Under the pieces are notes generated by a model, which saw nothing but the letters and a program-made list of their open reading frames with translations, was not told where the DNA came from and ran no database searches. The position numbers and the translations under genes are program-made. A DNA stretch of 64,000 nt. Origin: Aldehydirespirator sp028819505. GTDB lineage: Bacteria; Actinomycetota; Acidimicrobiia; Acidimicrobiales; Aldehydirespiratoraceae. This document shows, one piece after another, positions 30,129 to 39,393 of this stretch (the first letter of the stretch is position 1; each line of letters starts with the position of its first letter). Where the stretch lies: NCBI GenBank assembly GCA_965207755.1, contig OZ242297.1:3472001-3536000 (forward strand). The letters run 5' to 3'.

Positions 30129-31454
30129 CTAGTTGCAGAGGCCTTCTTCGCTTACGCCCCGGTGGCTGTCGCAGATCGTCGTGCTCTCGACGGACTTGAG
30201 GACGAACGAACCCGAAACGGGATCCTGCTGGGCGAAGACTTGCAGCCGGAAGCCGCGGACGGCGTCGTCGGGCAGGCCCAGCACGTCGACCGTGACCTCG
30301 CCCAGATCGCCGATGACGGGGGCGCCCGACACGACGACGCGAGACGGCGGATCGTCGGAGGGCACCGCTGCGGCGACGATCCGTGCCAGCTCGACCAGCG
30401 TCTCAGCGCCGGGCGTCTCGCCCAGGACGGCGACGACCTCGGCGGTGGCGTCCGAGGTGTCGCCCAGCGGCGACAGGAACGCGCTGCTGGCCCAGCCCAC
30501 CGCGTCGGCCATGCGGATCTCGTGCCAGATCGTGGTGGGGAGCCTGCGGGTGTTGCCGGTGGCGATCACGCCCCGGTTGAGATCGAGGGTGGCGATGAGT
30601 GCGTCGGAGTCGGGCTCGCGGACGTAGACGACGGGCTCGCTGCCCACGTTCATCACGTTGTCGAGCCGGGCGACGATCTCCCCCGCGGGCACGTCGCGCA
30701 CGTTCAGCACGCTGTCGTGGGAGACACCCACCACCGCGAGCGCGGCACCGTCCGGCGGGCCGGACTCGTAAGGCTCGCCGGGAAGGGACACAGCCGGCTC
30801 GGGCTCGTCGCCGCCCGCGTCGGAGGCGTCGGCGTCGTCCGTCGACGCTTCCACGGACTCGTCGCCGCCCGCGTCGGAGACGTCGGCGTCCTGTGTGTCG
30901 GTGGTCGCGTTCGTGTCGCCGGCACCCGCCTCGGTGGCGGGCTTCGCCGTGTCCCCGGCCTCGGCGGCGCCGGCCGTGTCGGTCCCGGCCCCGGACGGCT
31001 CAGCCCCGGTCTCCCCGTCCGATGTCTCCGCCGGCTGCGCATCACCCTCGGTCGAAGCCGCGGCCTGCTGGGCCGCGGCGAGGGCCTCCACCGCCACGGC
31101 AGCCTGAGCGGCCGCCGCCTCGGCCGCAGCCGCGGCCTGCTGGGCCGTCACGACCGCCTCCTGGGCCACGACGGCCGCCTCGTCGGCCTTGGCCGCCGAC
31201 GCGGCCGACATGATGGCCGCGTCCTCGGCACTGGCCTGAGCCGCGGCCGCCGCGGTTCGCGCCTCGGCAAGGGCAGTGGTGTCGACGACGCCGGCCGCGC
31301 CGTCGCTGCCGGAGTCGGCCACGAACGCGGCCACCAGCGCCACGACGGCTACCAGCAGCGCCACCAGGGCCAGCAGCAGCGCCCGCCTGGCAACCGCCAG
31401 CCCGAGCGACATCCCCACCGCGGGCCTCGAACCGCTGTCAGATTCCTCTCGCAC
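30129..31454 (-). CDS. Membrane-anchored protein with Ala-rich coiled coil and acidic linker
   Basis: About 441 residues from a GTG at 31454 (ATG at 31412 is an alternative). One signal-anchor helix (LLLALVALLVAVVALVAAFVA) is followed by about 75 residues almost all Ala/Glu/Gln, a Thr/Gly/Asp-rich linker, and a C-terminal domain with GVSHDSVLNVRDVPAGEIVARL, an SH3b-like pattern. A terminal ICDSHRG...EGLCN may form a disulfide. Extracytoplasmic, function unknown. The Ala stalk resembles that in the two peptide-binding lipoproteins of this window. Confidence 0.75.
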   Translation of the reverse strand: MREESDSGSRPAVGMSLGLAVARRALLLALVALLVAVVALVAAFVADSGSDGAAGVVDTTALAEARTAAAAAQASAEDAAIMSAASAAKADEAAVVAQEAVVTAQQAAAAAEAAAAQAAVAVEALAAAQQAAASTEGDAQPAETSDGETGAEPSGAGTDTAGAAEAGDTAKPATEAGAGDTNATTDTQDADVSDAGGDESVEASTDDADASDAGGDEPEPAVSLPGEPYESGPPDGAALAVVGVSHDSVLNVRDVPAGEIVARLDNVMNVGSEPVVYVREPDSDALIATLDLNRGVIATGNTRRLPTTIWHEIRMADAVGWASSAFLSPLGDTSDATAEVVAVLGETPGAETLVELARIVAAAVPSDDPPSRVVVSGAPVIGDLGEVTVDVLGLPDDAVRGFRLQVFAQQDPVSGSFVLKSVESTTICDSHRGVSEEGLCN

Positions 31455-31581
31455 CGTGCCCAGTATGTCAGCGCACCGGCCCGCGGCCGGACACCCCCGG
31501 ACGCGGCGAGCGGATCGACCCGCTCGGGCCTCCGGAAACGAGCCGGAATGCGCGAGAGACGGTCGCGTCACAGCGCCGCCA

Positions 31582-31740
31582 CTCCCGCTCCTGTCCGCTG
31601 CGCTCACGGCCGCTCGCCGGACCGTCCCACCGTCGCCGCCGCCGCCCGCTCCTGTCCGCTGCGCCCACGGGCCGCTCGGGCCACGGCCCCACCGGCACGA
31701 ACTGGATTCGCTCACCTACCCGCTCGGCCTCTGGGGCTGG
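31582..31740. repeat. Two copies of the dispersed intergenic repeat
   Basis: Contains CCCGCTCCTGTCCGCTGCGC twice (about 31584 and 31644), each followed by CACGG(G)CCGCTCG. The second copy runs on through GGGCCACGGCC to CCGCTCGGCCTCTGG, which forms the last codons of the SGNH hydrolase gene. Related copies are at 36077-36184, 41388-41475, about 42349-42402 and 62820-62930. Confidence 0.75.
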
Positions 31741-33377
31741 GCCAGGCCGATCGACGGCCGGAAGGTCGAACCCACCTCATCGGCGAGGAGCCGGGCCACT
31801 TCGGCATGGCCCGCGTTGTTCAAGTGGAAGCTCCGGTACCAGCCGCTGAGCGGGTCGAGACCCACATGGGTGATGCCGTGCAGGAAGTCCGGGCCCCGCC
31901 CGCACACCTCATGGCCCCCCTCACGGAAGGGCGTGTACGTGTCGACGTAATGGACCCGCACCTTGCCGAGCTCCTCGTTGGCCTGCCGCACCGCCGCGGC
32001 CAGTTGCCGGTTGAGATGCCCGGCCAGCCGGCCCAGCATGTCGACCGTCTCGGGCTTGTACACCACCCGGCACGGATCGAACAGCCTCCACTCGCTCGAG
32101 GGCGCGAGAAGGCTGGGATAGCCGATCACATACAAGCGGCCCCTCTCGGTGAGTCGCTCGGACACGATCTCGCGGTAGAAGTCGGAGATCGATCCGTAGC
32201 GGTCCCCGGCGATGCGGAGGGCGCACCCGTAGTCGGGCCGCGAACCGGTCCGGCTGGCGCCGGGGCAGGTTCTCGCCGGCGCGACGAGGTTGTCGATCCT
32301 GGCCTGCAACCCGTCCTCCGACGGGCACCCCAGGAACAGCTCGGTCAGCCGGGTGAACGGCACGCAGGCCAGCACCACCTCCTCGAAGCCGACGTCGTTG
32401 CCTCCCAGCGACAGTGCGACAATGTCCACCCGCCGGGACCCGCCGAGCACCTCTGTGTGCTCCTCCCACATCGACACCCGGCCAGGATCCTGCGGCCGGG
32501 AGTTGAACATGTCCTCGACCAGAGCGCCCTCGCAGGCCGTGTGGGTGTGGGCTATGTCCCATCCCCGCTGCCTGAGCGCATCCGATGCGGCCGGACCGGC
32601 CGAGCGCGGGCTCCGCCGGCAGGGCCCCCTGGCGTGAGGGTCGGTTCCGACGCCCGAGGAATACGAGTCGCCGGCGGACAGCCAGGTGACGGTGGCATTG
32701 AACCGCAGCGCCCGAGTCAGCAGCGACGCCATCTCGGCCCGGGTCACAGGCGCATCCGGGCAGTAGCGGGGCGGGGAGGTCGAGCAGCCCGTCGTGATGC
32801 CCGCCGCGGCCAGCGCGTCGATCGCGGACTCGTGGGCGTTGCCACCTGCGTCGGCGAACCCTGCCGGCTCCGCGGGATCGGCCGGGCTGAGCCGGAACGC
32901 CCGCTTCAGGAAGCTGGCCATCTCGGCCCGGGTCACGGGCCGGTACGGGCAGAAGCGGGCCGGGCCCGTGGCGCACCCGTGAGTGACACGCAGGTCGAAG
33001 AGACGCTCCGCGTGCGGCGCCCACCATCGCCGGGACGGGACATCGACGAAGCGCGATTCTCTTGTGCTGGGAGGATCTCGACCGTCGAGAGCGCGCACCA
33101 TCCAGACCGCCATCGCCCATCGGGGCAGCGGCTGCAGCGGGCACAGCCGTTCGGGCGTGCATCCCGTGCCGCTCAGGATCCCCGCGGCGCCGAGCTCTTC
33201 GACCGCGTCGCCGTGCATGCCGGCTTGATCGGTGTCCGAGAAGGTGTCGGAGGGTTGTGCCCAGGCGTGTGGAGTCGCGGCGAGCATCGCGAATCCGGCC
33301 ACCGCGAGACACGCGGCGGCCGGTGCAGCCCTACGGAACCAGGTCCAACGCTCGCCCGAGGGTGTCAAGGCGTTCAT
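31716..33377 (-). CDS. Secreted SLH-domain SGNH/GDSL hydrolase
   Basis: 553 residues. Signal peptide (PAAACLAVAGFAMLAATPHAWA), then three S-layer-homology repeats ending in VTRAEMASFLKRAFRL and VTRAEMASLLTRALRF, then an SGNH esterase domain: GDSYSSG block I, SLGGND block III and a late His in NNAGHAEVA. It is probably anchored to cell-wall polymer and cleaves an ester. The ATG lies inside the 3' end of the upstream oxidoreductase gene (47-nt overlap); the TTG at 33368 is an alternative. The last codons fall in the dispersed repeat. Confidence 0.88.
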   Translation of the reverse strand: MNALTPSGERWTWFRRAAPAAACLAVAGFAMLAATPHAWAQPSDTFSDTDQAGMHGDAVEELGAAGILSGTGCTPERLCPLQPLPRWAMAVWMVRALDGRDPPSTRESRFVDVPSRRWWAPHAERLFDLRVTHGCATGPARFCPYRPVTRAEMASFLKRAFRLSPADPAEPAGFADAGGNAHESAIDALAAAGITTGCSTSPPRYCPDAPVTRAEMASLLTRALRFNATVTWLSAGDSYSSGVGTDPHARGPCRRSPRSAGPAASDALRQRGWDIAHTHTACEGALVEDMFNSRPQDPGRVSMWEEHTEVLGGSRRVDIVALSLGGNDVGFEEVVLACVPFTRLTELFLGCPSEDGLQARIDNLVAPARTCPGASRTGSRPDYGCALRIAGDRYGSISDFYREIVSERLTERGRLYVIGYPSLLAPSSEWRLFDPCRVVYKPETVDMLGRLAGHLNRQLAAAVRQANEELGKVRVHYVDTYTPFREGGHEVCGRGPDFLHGITHVGLDPLSGWYRSFHLNNAGHAEVARLLADEVGSTFRPSIGLAQPQRPSG

Positions 33378-34377
33378 CCAGGGTGTCGCCGGCCGGGTAC
33401 AGGCGCACGGTGTCGACCCCGGCGGCCGCCCACCCGGCCAGACGGTCCCGCACCATCTCGACGGTGCCGATGAGGGTGGTGGCCAGCACCATCTCGTCGG
33501 GGATCGCCGCGGCCGCGCCCTGCCTGTCGCCGGCCAGCCACAGACGCTGCGACTCGGCCGCGACATCGGCGAAGCCCTGGCGGGCGTAGGCAGAGTTGAA
33601 GTAGTTGGAACGGCCCGAGCCCATGCCGCCGAGGCTGAAGGCCAGCCCGGGCCGGCGGGCGTCGATCATGGCGGCCAGTTCGGCCTCGTCGCGGGCGAAG
33701 GCAACCTCGGCGCCCTGGCAGATGTCGATGTCGTCGAGGGTCCGCCCGGCCCGGGCCGCGCCCGCTCGCAGATGACGGAAATAGGCGTCCTCGGCGCCCT
33801 CGGGCACGAAGCTGGTGCCGAGCCAGCCGTCGGCCCGCTCACCGGTCAGCTCCAGCATCCTCGGCAGCATCGAGGCCAGATATACGGGAGGGGCCGTCCC
33901 GGACCGGATCGAGAGGCGCAGCGACTTGCCCTCCCCGCCGGCGAGGGGAAGCCGCAGATGGCGGCCCGCATAGGCGATGCGCTCACCGGCGAAGGCCTGC
34001 CCGATCACGTCGAGCGTCTCGGCCATCCGGCCCAGCGGATCGGCGAAGCCCACTCCGTGCAGGCCCTCCATCACCTGCGGCCCCGACACTCCCAGCCCCA
34101 GCACGAACCGCCCCTGCGACAGCTCGTTGAGGGTCAGCGCGGTCTGGGCCGTCATCACCGCCGAGCGGACCCCTACCTGGAACACCGACGCGCCCAGCGC
34201 CACCCGTTCGGTCCGGGCCGCGAGGTAGCCCAGCGGGGAGGCCGCGTCGGACCCCCACGCCTCGGCGACCCACACCGCGTCCACGCCCAGGGCCTCGGCT
34301 CCGGTCACGAAGTCGACCGACTCGGGCCACGAGCCCGCGTCGGCAGTGAGCTGGACCGAGGTCCTCATATCGGTCAA
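33331..34377 (-). CDS. Luciferase-like (LLM class) F420/FMN-dependent oxidoreductase
   Basis: 348 residues; TIM-barrel LLM protein with AEALGVDAVWVAEAWG, LGLGVSGPQVMEG and YLASMLPRMLELTGERADGW. Actinobacterial members use coenzyme F420. TTG start at 34377, or ATG at 34368; only 4 nt separate it from the nitroreductase stop, so they are co-transcribed. Confidence 0.92.
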   Translation of the reverse strand: MTDMRTSVQLTADAGSWPESVDFVTGAEALGVDAVWVAEAWGSDAASPLGYLAARTERVALGASVFQVGVRSAVMTAQTALTLNELSQGRFVLGLGVSGPQVMEGLHGVGFADPLGRMAETLDVIGQAFAGERIAYAGRHLRLPLAGGEGKSLRLSIRSGTAPPVYLASMLPRMLELTGERADGWLGTSFVPEGAEDAYFRHLRAGAARAGRTLDDIDICQGAEVAFARDEAELAAMIDARRPGLAFSLGGMGSGRSNYFNSAYARQGFADVAAESQRLWLAGDRQGAAAAIPDEMVLATTLIGTVEMVRDRLAGWAAAGVDTVRLYPAGDTLDERLDTLGRALDLVP

Positions 34378-34381
34378 GGGC

Positions 34382-35551
34382 TCAAGAGCCCGCGGCGGCC
34401 TGCTCGATGTGGGCCTTGATCCCCTCCACCACCCGCTGCATGTTGGCCCGGTGCTCGGCCATGCGACGGTCGATTATGCGGGGCTCCAGGTCGGGGCGGG
34501 CTGAGATGATCTGGTCGAGCCCGGAGGGGCCGGGCCCGAGGATGCCCCGGAAGCGCAGCCGGGTGCCGCCCACCACGGGCTCGAGTTCGAAGCGCCAGCG
34601 GGCGCCGGGATTGCCGATGTCGCTGGTGCACCAGCCGAACGCGGCCTGCTCGGTGAACACGTCCACGAAGCACTGAGCCTCCCAGTCCCCCCGGGCCGGA
34701 TGATGATTGCGGCCCACGAAGGAGGCGCCCAACGCTGGGCCGTCGTGGCCGCCGGTCCATTCGGCCCCCTGGAACTCCTCGGAGAACCGCGCCGGCAGGT
34801 CGATGTCGGTCACCTCGGCCCAGACCGCGGCCGGCTCGGCCCGGACGTCCACCTCCACGACGGTGCCGGGACCGTCGGCGATGCGCACCGGGTCGCTGGG
34901 CCCCCGCTCGTAGGTGCGGGCGTAGCCGTCGAAGTAGGCGATCTCGCGGGCCGGATGCCGCCGGGCCGGCTTGAAGTCGGTGCCGACGGTCCAGGCCACC
35001 GGGAACATGGCGATCTCGGTCACGTCGCCGGGGATGCCGAGCAGCTCCTTGATTTCGGGGGCTTTGGCCAGGCCGGCGGTGGTCCAGGCCGTGCCCAGGC
35101 CCCTGGCTCGCAGGGCCAGGCAGAAACTCCACGCACTCTGGATCACCGAATCGAACAGGCCCGGACGCCCGCTGCCGTCGTGGCGGCCGAGGATCACCGG
35201 GATCACGATGACCGGCACCTCGCCCAGGTGCTCGGCCAGATGCCCCGCGGAGAGCATGGCCCGCTCCCGCGGGTCCCCGGTGCCGGCCAGGCGGTCGCGG
35301 GCCTCGATCATGCGGTTGCCGATCACGTCGCGGTAGAGGTCGGCCAGCCTCTGCTTGAGCTCGGGATCACGCACGATGAGCCAGCGCCGGCTGCCCTGGT
35401 TGCCCCCGGTGGGGGCCTGCTCGGCGACGTCGATGCAGTCCAGGATGATCTCATCGTCGACCGGGCGCTCGAGGTCGAGGCGCCGTCGCACGGCGCGGGT
35501 GGTGGTGAGCACCTCGTCCACGGTTGCGGTCGTGCCGGGGTCAATCTCCAT
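34382..35551 (-). CDS. Nitroreductase fused to SRPBCC/polyketide-cyclase-like domain
   Basis: 389 residues from the ATG at 35551. Residues 1-215 are an FMN nitroreductase (TTRAVRRRLD, EQAPTGGNQGSRRW, GLGTAWTT). Residues 230-389 are a START/SRPBCC ligand-binding domain (VEVDVRAEPAAVWAEVTDID, WRFELEPVVGGTRLRFRG). Uniting a flavin reductase with a hydrophobic-ligand pocket suggests action on a bulky lipophilic substrate; inference. It overlaps the fxsA stop by 11 nt. Confidence 0.88.
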   Translation of the reverse strand: MEIDPGTTATVDEVLTTTRAVRRRLDLERPVDDEIILDCIDVAEQAPTGGNQGSRRWLIVRDPELKQRLADLYRDVIGNRMIEARDRLAGTGDPRERAMLSAGHLAEHLGEVPVIVIPVILGRHDGSGRPGLFDSVIQSAWSFCLALRARGLGTAWTTAGLAKAPEIKELLGIPGDVTEIAMFPVAWTVGTDFKPARRHPAREIAYFDGYARTYERGPSDPVRIADGPGTVVEVDVRAEPAAVWAEVTDIDLPARFSEEFQGAEWTGGHDGPALGASFVGRNHHPARGDWEAQCFVDVFTEQAAFGWCTSDIGNPGARWRFELEPVVGGTRLRFRGILGPGPSGLDQIISARPDLEPRIIDRRMAEHRANMQRVVEGIKAHIEQAAAGS

Positions 35552-36071
35552 CGGAGTCCTCTCTGCTCTGCCGTCTGTCGCGGATCTCGCGCACATCGTT
35601 GACGTCCCGGACATCGGGACCGCCGGCGTCGAACCCGCCGGGTCCGCCTGAGCTGTAGCCGAAGCCGAAGCCGCCTCGCCCGCCCGGCCCCGCCGACCAT
35701 CCCCCGACGGTGATCTTCTTCGAGAAGTGGCGCATCAGCAGTGATCTCACCAGCACACGGGTGGGAAGGAACAGCAGCAGCAGCCCGACCGCGTCGGTGA
35801 TGAAGCCGGGCGTGAGCATCAACGCGCCCGCCACCAGGATCAGCAGCCCGTCCACCAACTCTGCGGCAGGCAGCTCGCCGCGGCTCAGGCGGACCCGGAT
35901 CTGGTTGAGCACACCCAGCCCGGAGCGGCGCACCATCCACGCCCCCGCCACCGAGACCACGATCAGCAGCACGATGGTCTGGCCGGTCCCCATCCCGCCG
36001 GCCACCTGGATGATCACATACAGCTCCAGCAGTGGCACGCAGAGCAGCGCGAGGAGCAGCACGACGAACAC
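35541..36071 (-). CDS. fxsA: FxsA-family membrane protein
   Basis: 176 residues: four hydrophobic segments with LLELYVIIQVAGGMG, SGLGVLNQIRVRLSRGELPA and GALMLTPGFITDAVGLLLL, the FxsA/UPF0716 pattern, then a Gly-rich and charged C-terminal tail. FxsA relieves phage-T7 exclusion in E. coli; its role here is unknown. The GTG at 36071 starts the conserved hydrophobic block. Confidence 0.9.
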   Translation of the reverse strand: MFVVLLLALLCVPLLELYVIIQVAGGMGTGQTIVLLIVVSVAGAWMVRRSGLGVLNQIRVRLSRGELPAAELVDGLLILVAGALMLTPGFITDAVGLLLLFLPTRVLVRSLLMRHFSKKITVGGWSAGPGGRGGFGFGYSSGGPGGFDAGGPDVRDVNDVREIRDRRQSREDSDGD

Positions 36072-36076
36072 GCCCC

Positions 36077-36184
36077 CAGCGTAAGAGGCCGAGCGGACAG
36101 GTGGCACCAAGACTTGGAACTCAAGGGAGGCGTCGAGCGAGGCCGTGGCCCGAGCAGCCCGTGAGCGAAGCGAACAAGAGCAGG
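36077..36184. repeat. Dispersed intergenic repeat, inverted copy
   Basis: Complement of the 31644-31740 copy: AGAGGCCGAGCGGACAGGTG at the left end and CCGTGGCCCGAGCAGCCCGTGAGCGAAGCG at the right. It fills most of the gap between fxsA and selA. Confidence 0.7.
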
Positions 36185-36282
36185 ACGCACAGCCGAGCGG
36201 CATTGACCGCCGTCCGGCACCGGCCTGCCTCGCCGCCGGCCAGCGCAAGCACCGCAGCCGGGTGCGTAGCCTTGTCACCGAC

Positions 36283-37563
36283 GTGTCGCCGAAGGACCGA
36301 CCGCCCTCAGTCGACCGGCTGGCCCGCTCGCTGGCCGGGACCGGACTGCCCCATGCGCTCCTAGTCGACGCGGCCCGGGCCGCGGTGGCGGCCGGGGACC
36401 CCGGCTCGGCCGGAGCCAGGGCCGAGCGCATCCGCCGGCGGCTGCTGGCGCCGGTGATCAACGGGACCGGCGTGCTGCTGCACACCAACCTGGGCCGGGC
36501 GCCGCTGGCCTGGAGCCAGAGCGCCGACTACTCCAACCTGGAGTTGGACCTCGACATCGGCGAACGCGGCGACCGCCAGGCCGGCGCGCCCGCGCTGCTG
36601 GCCCGGGCCTGCGGGGCCGAGGCCGCGATGGCGGTCAACAATTGCGCCTCCGCGGTGATGCTGGTACTGGCCGCACTGGCTTCCGGCCGCGACGCGGTGG
36701 TCTCCCGGGGCGAGCTGGTGGAGATCGGCGGCGGGTTCCGGGTGCCCGACGTGATGGCCTGGTCGGGGGCCCGGCTGGTGGAGGTCGGGACCACCAACCG
36801 CACCCGCCGCGACGACTTCGCCGCCGCGGTCGCCGACCCCGGCAACGACGTAGCCGTCGTGGTGAAGGTGCACCAGTCGAACTTCCGGGTGGTGGGCTAC
36901 ACCGAGGCGCCCAGCACCTCCGAGTTGGCCGACCTGGGTCCGCCGCTGGTGGCCGACATCGGATCGGGCCTGCTCGACAGCCGCTGCGGATGGCTGGCCG
37001 GCGGCCCCCCGCCGTGGCTGGACTCCGAGCCGGCCGCCCGCCAGAGCATCGAGGCCGGCGCGGCGCTGGTGACGTTCTCCGGCGACAAGCTCCTGGGCGG
37101 ACCCCAGGCCGGCATCATCGCCGGGCGGGCCGACCTGGTGGACGCCTGTCGCCGCCACCCGCTGGCCCGGGCCCTGCGGCCGGGCTCTCTAGTGCTGGCC
37201 GCGCTGCAGCACACCGCTCTGGCCTACCTGCGGGGCGACGGCGACGCCATCGAGTTCTGGCGCATGGCCGCGCTCACGGTGGCGGACCTGCGGGGCCGTC
37301 TGGGTGTGTACGAGGGTCTCGCAGAGGTCGCCACCGCGGCCACACCCGGAGGGGGCACCCTGCCCGGCGTCGAGATCGACTCGGTGGGCGTCGCCGCGAC
37401 CGGCGACCACACCGCCGCACTGCGGTCACAGTCCCGGCCGATCATCGCCCGGGTCGTCGACGGCGCCACCGTGGTCGACCTCCGCACCGTCCACCCCGAC
37501 GACGACGCCGAGGTGGCTGAGGCGCTGCGCGAGGCTGCCGGCGCCACCGAGCCGCCCGCCTGA
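36283..37563 (+). CDS. selA: L-seryl-tRNA(Sec) selenium transferase
   Basis: 426 residues, close to the usual length. SelA converts Ser-tRNA(Sec) to Sec-tRNA(Sec) with selenophosphate. Visible are LPHALLVDAARAAVA, NGTGVLLHTNLGRAPL, DIGSGLL and the PLP-lysine region TFSGDKLLGGPQAG. The GTG at 36283 has a TAGCCT box 12 nt upstream; a GTG at 36262 is also possible. It is followed 82 bp later by selB, so the organism should make selenoproteins. Confidence 0.94.
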   Translation: MSPKDRPPSVDRLARSLAGTGLPHALLVDAARAAVAAGDPGSAGARAERIRRRLLAPVINGTGVLLHTNLGRAPLAWSQSADYSNLELDLDIGERGDRQAGAPALLARACGAEAAMAVNNCASAVMLVLAALASGRDAVVSRGELVEIGGGFRVPDVMAWSGARLVEVGTTNRTRRDDFAAAVADPGNDVAVVVKVHQSNFRVVGYTEAPSTSELADLGPPLVADIGSGLLDSRCGWLAGGPPPWLDSEPAARQSIEAGAALVTFSGDKLLGGPQAGIIAGRADLVDACRRHPLARALRPGSLVLAALQHTALAYLRGDGDAIEFWRMAALTVADLRGRLGVYEGLAEVATAATPGGGTLPGVEIDSVGVAATGDHTAALRSQSRPIIARVVDGATVVDLRTVHPDDDAEVAEALREAAGATEPPA

Positions 37564-37566
37564 ACC

Positions 37567-37614
37567 GAATTGGCAGCAGAATGCCCCCTATACGGCGCAT
37601 AACGCTGCCAATTC
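37567..37614 (+). promoter_or_regulatory. Long inverted repeat between selA and selB
   Basis: GAATTGGCAGC at 37567-37577 pairs with GCTGCCAATTC at 37604-37614 around a 26-nt loop; the arms extend with ACCG/CGGT around one bulge. It is AT-richer than surroundings and starts 4 nt after the selA stop. It could be an attenuator, a protein-binding site or part of a selB promoter (CTATAC in the loop). No T run and no tRNA fold. Confidence 0.6.
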
Positions 37615-37645
37615 CGGTTCCCGCCGCCGAACCGGCCGCCCATCG

Positions 37646-39364
37646 ATGCACGTAGTCGCCACTGCCGGCCACGTAGACCACGGCAAGAGCACGCTGGTGC
37701 GGGCCCTCACCGGCACCGACCCCGACCGGCTGGCCGAGGAGAAGGAGCGGGGCCTCACCATCGACCTGGGCTTCGCGTCGATGCCGCTGCCGTCGGGACG
37801 GCAGATCGCCTTCATCGACGTGCCCGGCCACGTCCGCTTCCTCAAGAACATGCTGGCCGGGGTGAGCGGGGTGGACGCCTGCGTGTTCGTTGTCGACGTC
37901 ACCGAAGGATGGAAGCCGCAGTCCGAGGAGCACCTGCGGATCCTGCAACTGCTCGGCCTCGGCCACGGGCTGGTGGCCCTCACCAAGACGGACGAGGCCG
38001 ACGACGACCTGGTGGAACTGGCCCGTCTCGACGTGGCCGAGCACGTGGCGGGCACGTTCCTGGCCGACGCGCCGATCGTGGCCACCGACGCGGTGACCAG
38101 CACCGGCATCGACGCCCTCGTCGAAGCGCTGGACGGCGTGCTGGCCCAGACCCCCACCGCGGCCGATCGCAGCCGGCCCCGGCTCTGGGTGGACCGGGCC
38201 TTCGCCATCAAGGGCTCGGGCACGGTGGTGACCGGCACGCTGACCGGAGGAGCGCTCACCGCCGACGACACCTTGACGCTGCTTCCCGCCGGGCGCGGCG
38301 TGCGGGTGCGGGCCCTCCAGAGCCTGTACCGGCAGTGCGACCGGATCGGTCCCGGCAACCGGGTGGCGGTCAACCTCGTCGGGGCGGGGCACCGCGACGT
38401 GGATCGGGGAGACGCCGTGGTGCGGGCCGAGCAGTGGCACGCCACCGACACCCTCGACGCCGAGCTGTCGGTGCTGGCCTCGCTCGACCATCCGGTCACG
38501 CGGCGGGGCGCCTACGCGGCCTACATCGGGTCGGGCGAGCACCCGGTGCGGCTGCGGGTGCTGGGGCCGGCGGCTATCGAGCCGGGGAGGACCGGGCTCG
38601 TCCGCCTGCACCTGCCGCTGCGTCTGCCGCTCTGCATGGGCGACCGGTTCATCCTGCGCGAGTCGGGACGGTCCGAGACGGTCGGGGGCGGCGAGGTTCT
38701 CGATGTCGAGCCGGTGCTGCCCGCGTCCAGGGCCCGGCCCGACCGCTCGGTGGACCGGATCATCGCGGAGCGGGGCCGCATCGACGCGGCCCGCCTGGAG
38801 CGGATGACCGGGACCGCTCGCCCGGCCGACCTGGGACGGTGGGCGGTGGCGCCCGAGCACCTGGAGCAGACCGGCCGGCGACTGGCCGAGGCCGTGGCGG
38901 CGGCCGGGCCGCTCGGTCTCGATCTGGCCACCCTCGACGACTTCGAGCGGGCCGTGATCGACACGCTGGAAGGCGTCGACCTGGTCGAGGGGCGGGCCCG
39001 GCCCGCGGGCGGCGGGGATCCGCTGGCCGACCACCCGTTCGTGAAGGCGGCCGAGGCCGCCCCGTTCGCACCGCCCGCTCCCGACGGCGTCGGCGGCGAC
39101 GAGTTGCGCCTGCTGGTGAGGCAGGGCCGGCTGGTCGAGAGCAGCGGCATCCACTTCGGGGCGGACGCGGTCACCGAAGCGGCGCGGGTGGTGGCCCGGC
39201 TGCTGGCCGGCAAGCCCGAAGGGGTGACGGTGGCCGAGGTCCGCGACGCCTGGGGCACGACCCGCAAGTACGCTCTGGCCCTGCTGGCCCGGCTGGACGG
39301 CACGGGCGTCACCCGCAGGCGGGGGGACCTGCGCATCGCCGGGCCGCGGCTGCCTCAGGTGTAG
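37646..39364 (+). CDS. selB: Selenocysteine-specific elongation factor
   Basis: 572 residues. EF-Tu-like GTPase: TAGHVDHGKSTLVRALTG, DVPGHVRFL, LTKTDEADD; beta-barrel domains, then C-terminal winged helices (PHR regions around VTVAEVRDAWGTTRKYALALLARLD) that bind the SECIS RNA. It brings Sec-tRNA to in-frame UGA codons. Start ATG chosen because MHVVATAGHVDHGK is the family N-terminus. Confidence 0.95.
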   Translation: MHVVATAGHVDHGKSTLVRALTGTDPDRLAEEKERGLTIDLGFASMPLPSGRQIAFIDVPGHVRFLKNMLAGVSGVDACVFVVDVTEGWKPQSEEHLRILQLLGLGHGLVALTKTDEADDDLVELARLDVAEHVAGTFLADAPIVATDAVTSTGIDALVEALDGVLAQTPTAADRSRPRLWVDRAFAIKGSGTVVTGTLTGGALTADDTLTLLPAGRGVRVRALQSLYRQCDRIGPGNRVAVNLVGAGHRDVDRGDAVVRAEQWHATDTLDAELSVLASLDHPVTRRGAYAAYIGSGEHPVRLRVLGPAAIEPGRTGLVRLHLPLRLPLCMGDRFILRESGRSETVGGGEVLDVEPVLPASRARPDRSVDRIIAERGRIDAARLERMTGTARPADLGRWAVAPEHLEQTGRRLAEAVAAAGPLGLDLATLDDFERAVIDTLEGVDLVEGRARPAGGGDPLADHPFVKAAEAAPFAPPAPDGVGGDELRLLVRQGRLVESSGIHFGADAVTEAARVVARLLAGKPEGVTVAEVRDAWGTTRKYALALLARLDGTGVTRRRGDLRIAGPRLPQV

Positions 39365-39393
39365 ACCAGATACTTCCGATCGGGAGCTTCAGA

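Noticed and set aside
30078..33473. 1131-codon rightward open frame
   Set aside because: Antisense to the anchored protein and SLH hydrolase; composition is low-complexity Arg/Gly and it spans two real genes.
37564..37645. selC tRNA or SECIS between selA and selB
   Set aside because: The inverted repeat has a 26-nt loop and no cloverleaf; no UGA-containing ORF is attached.
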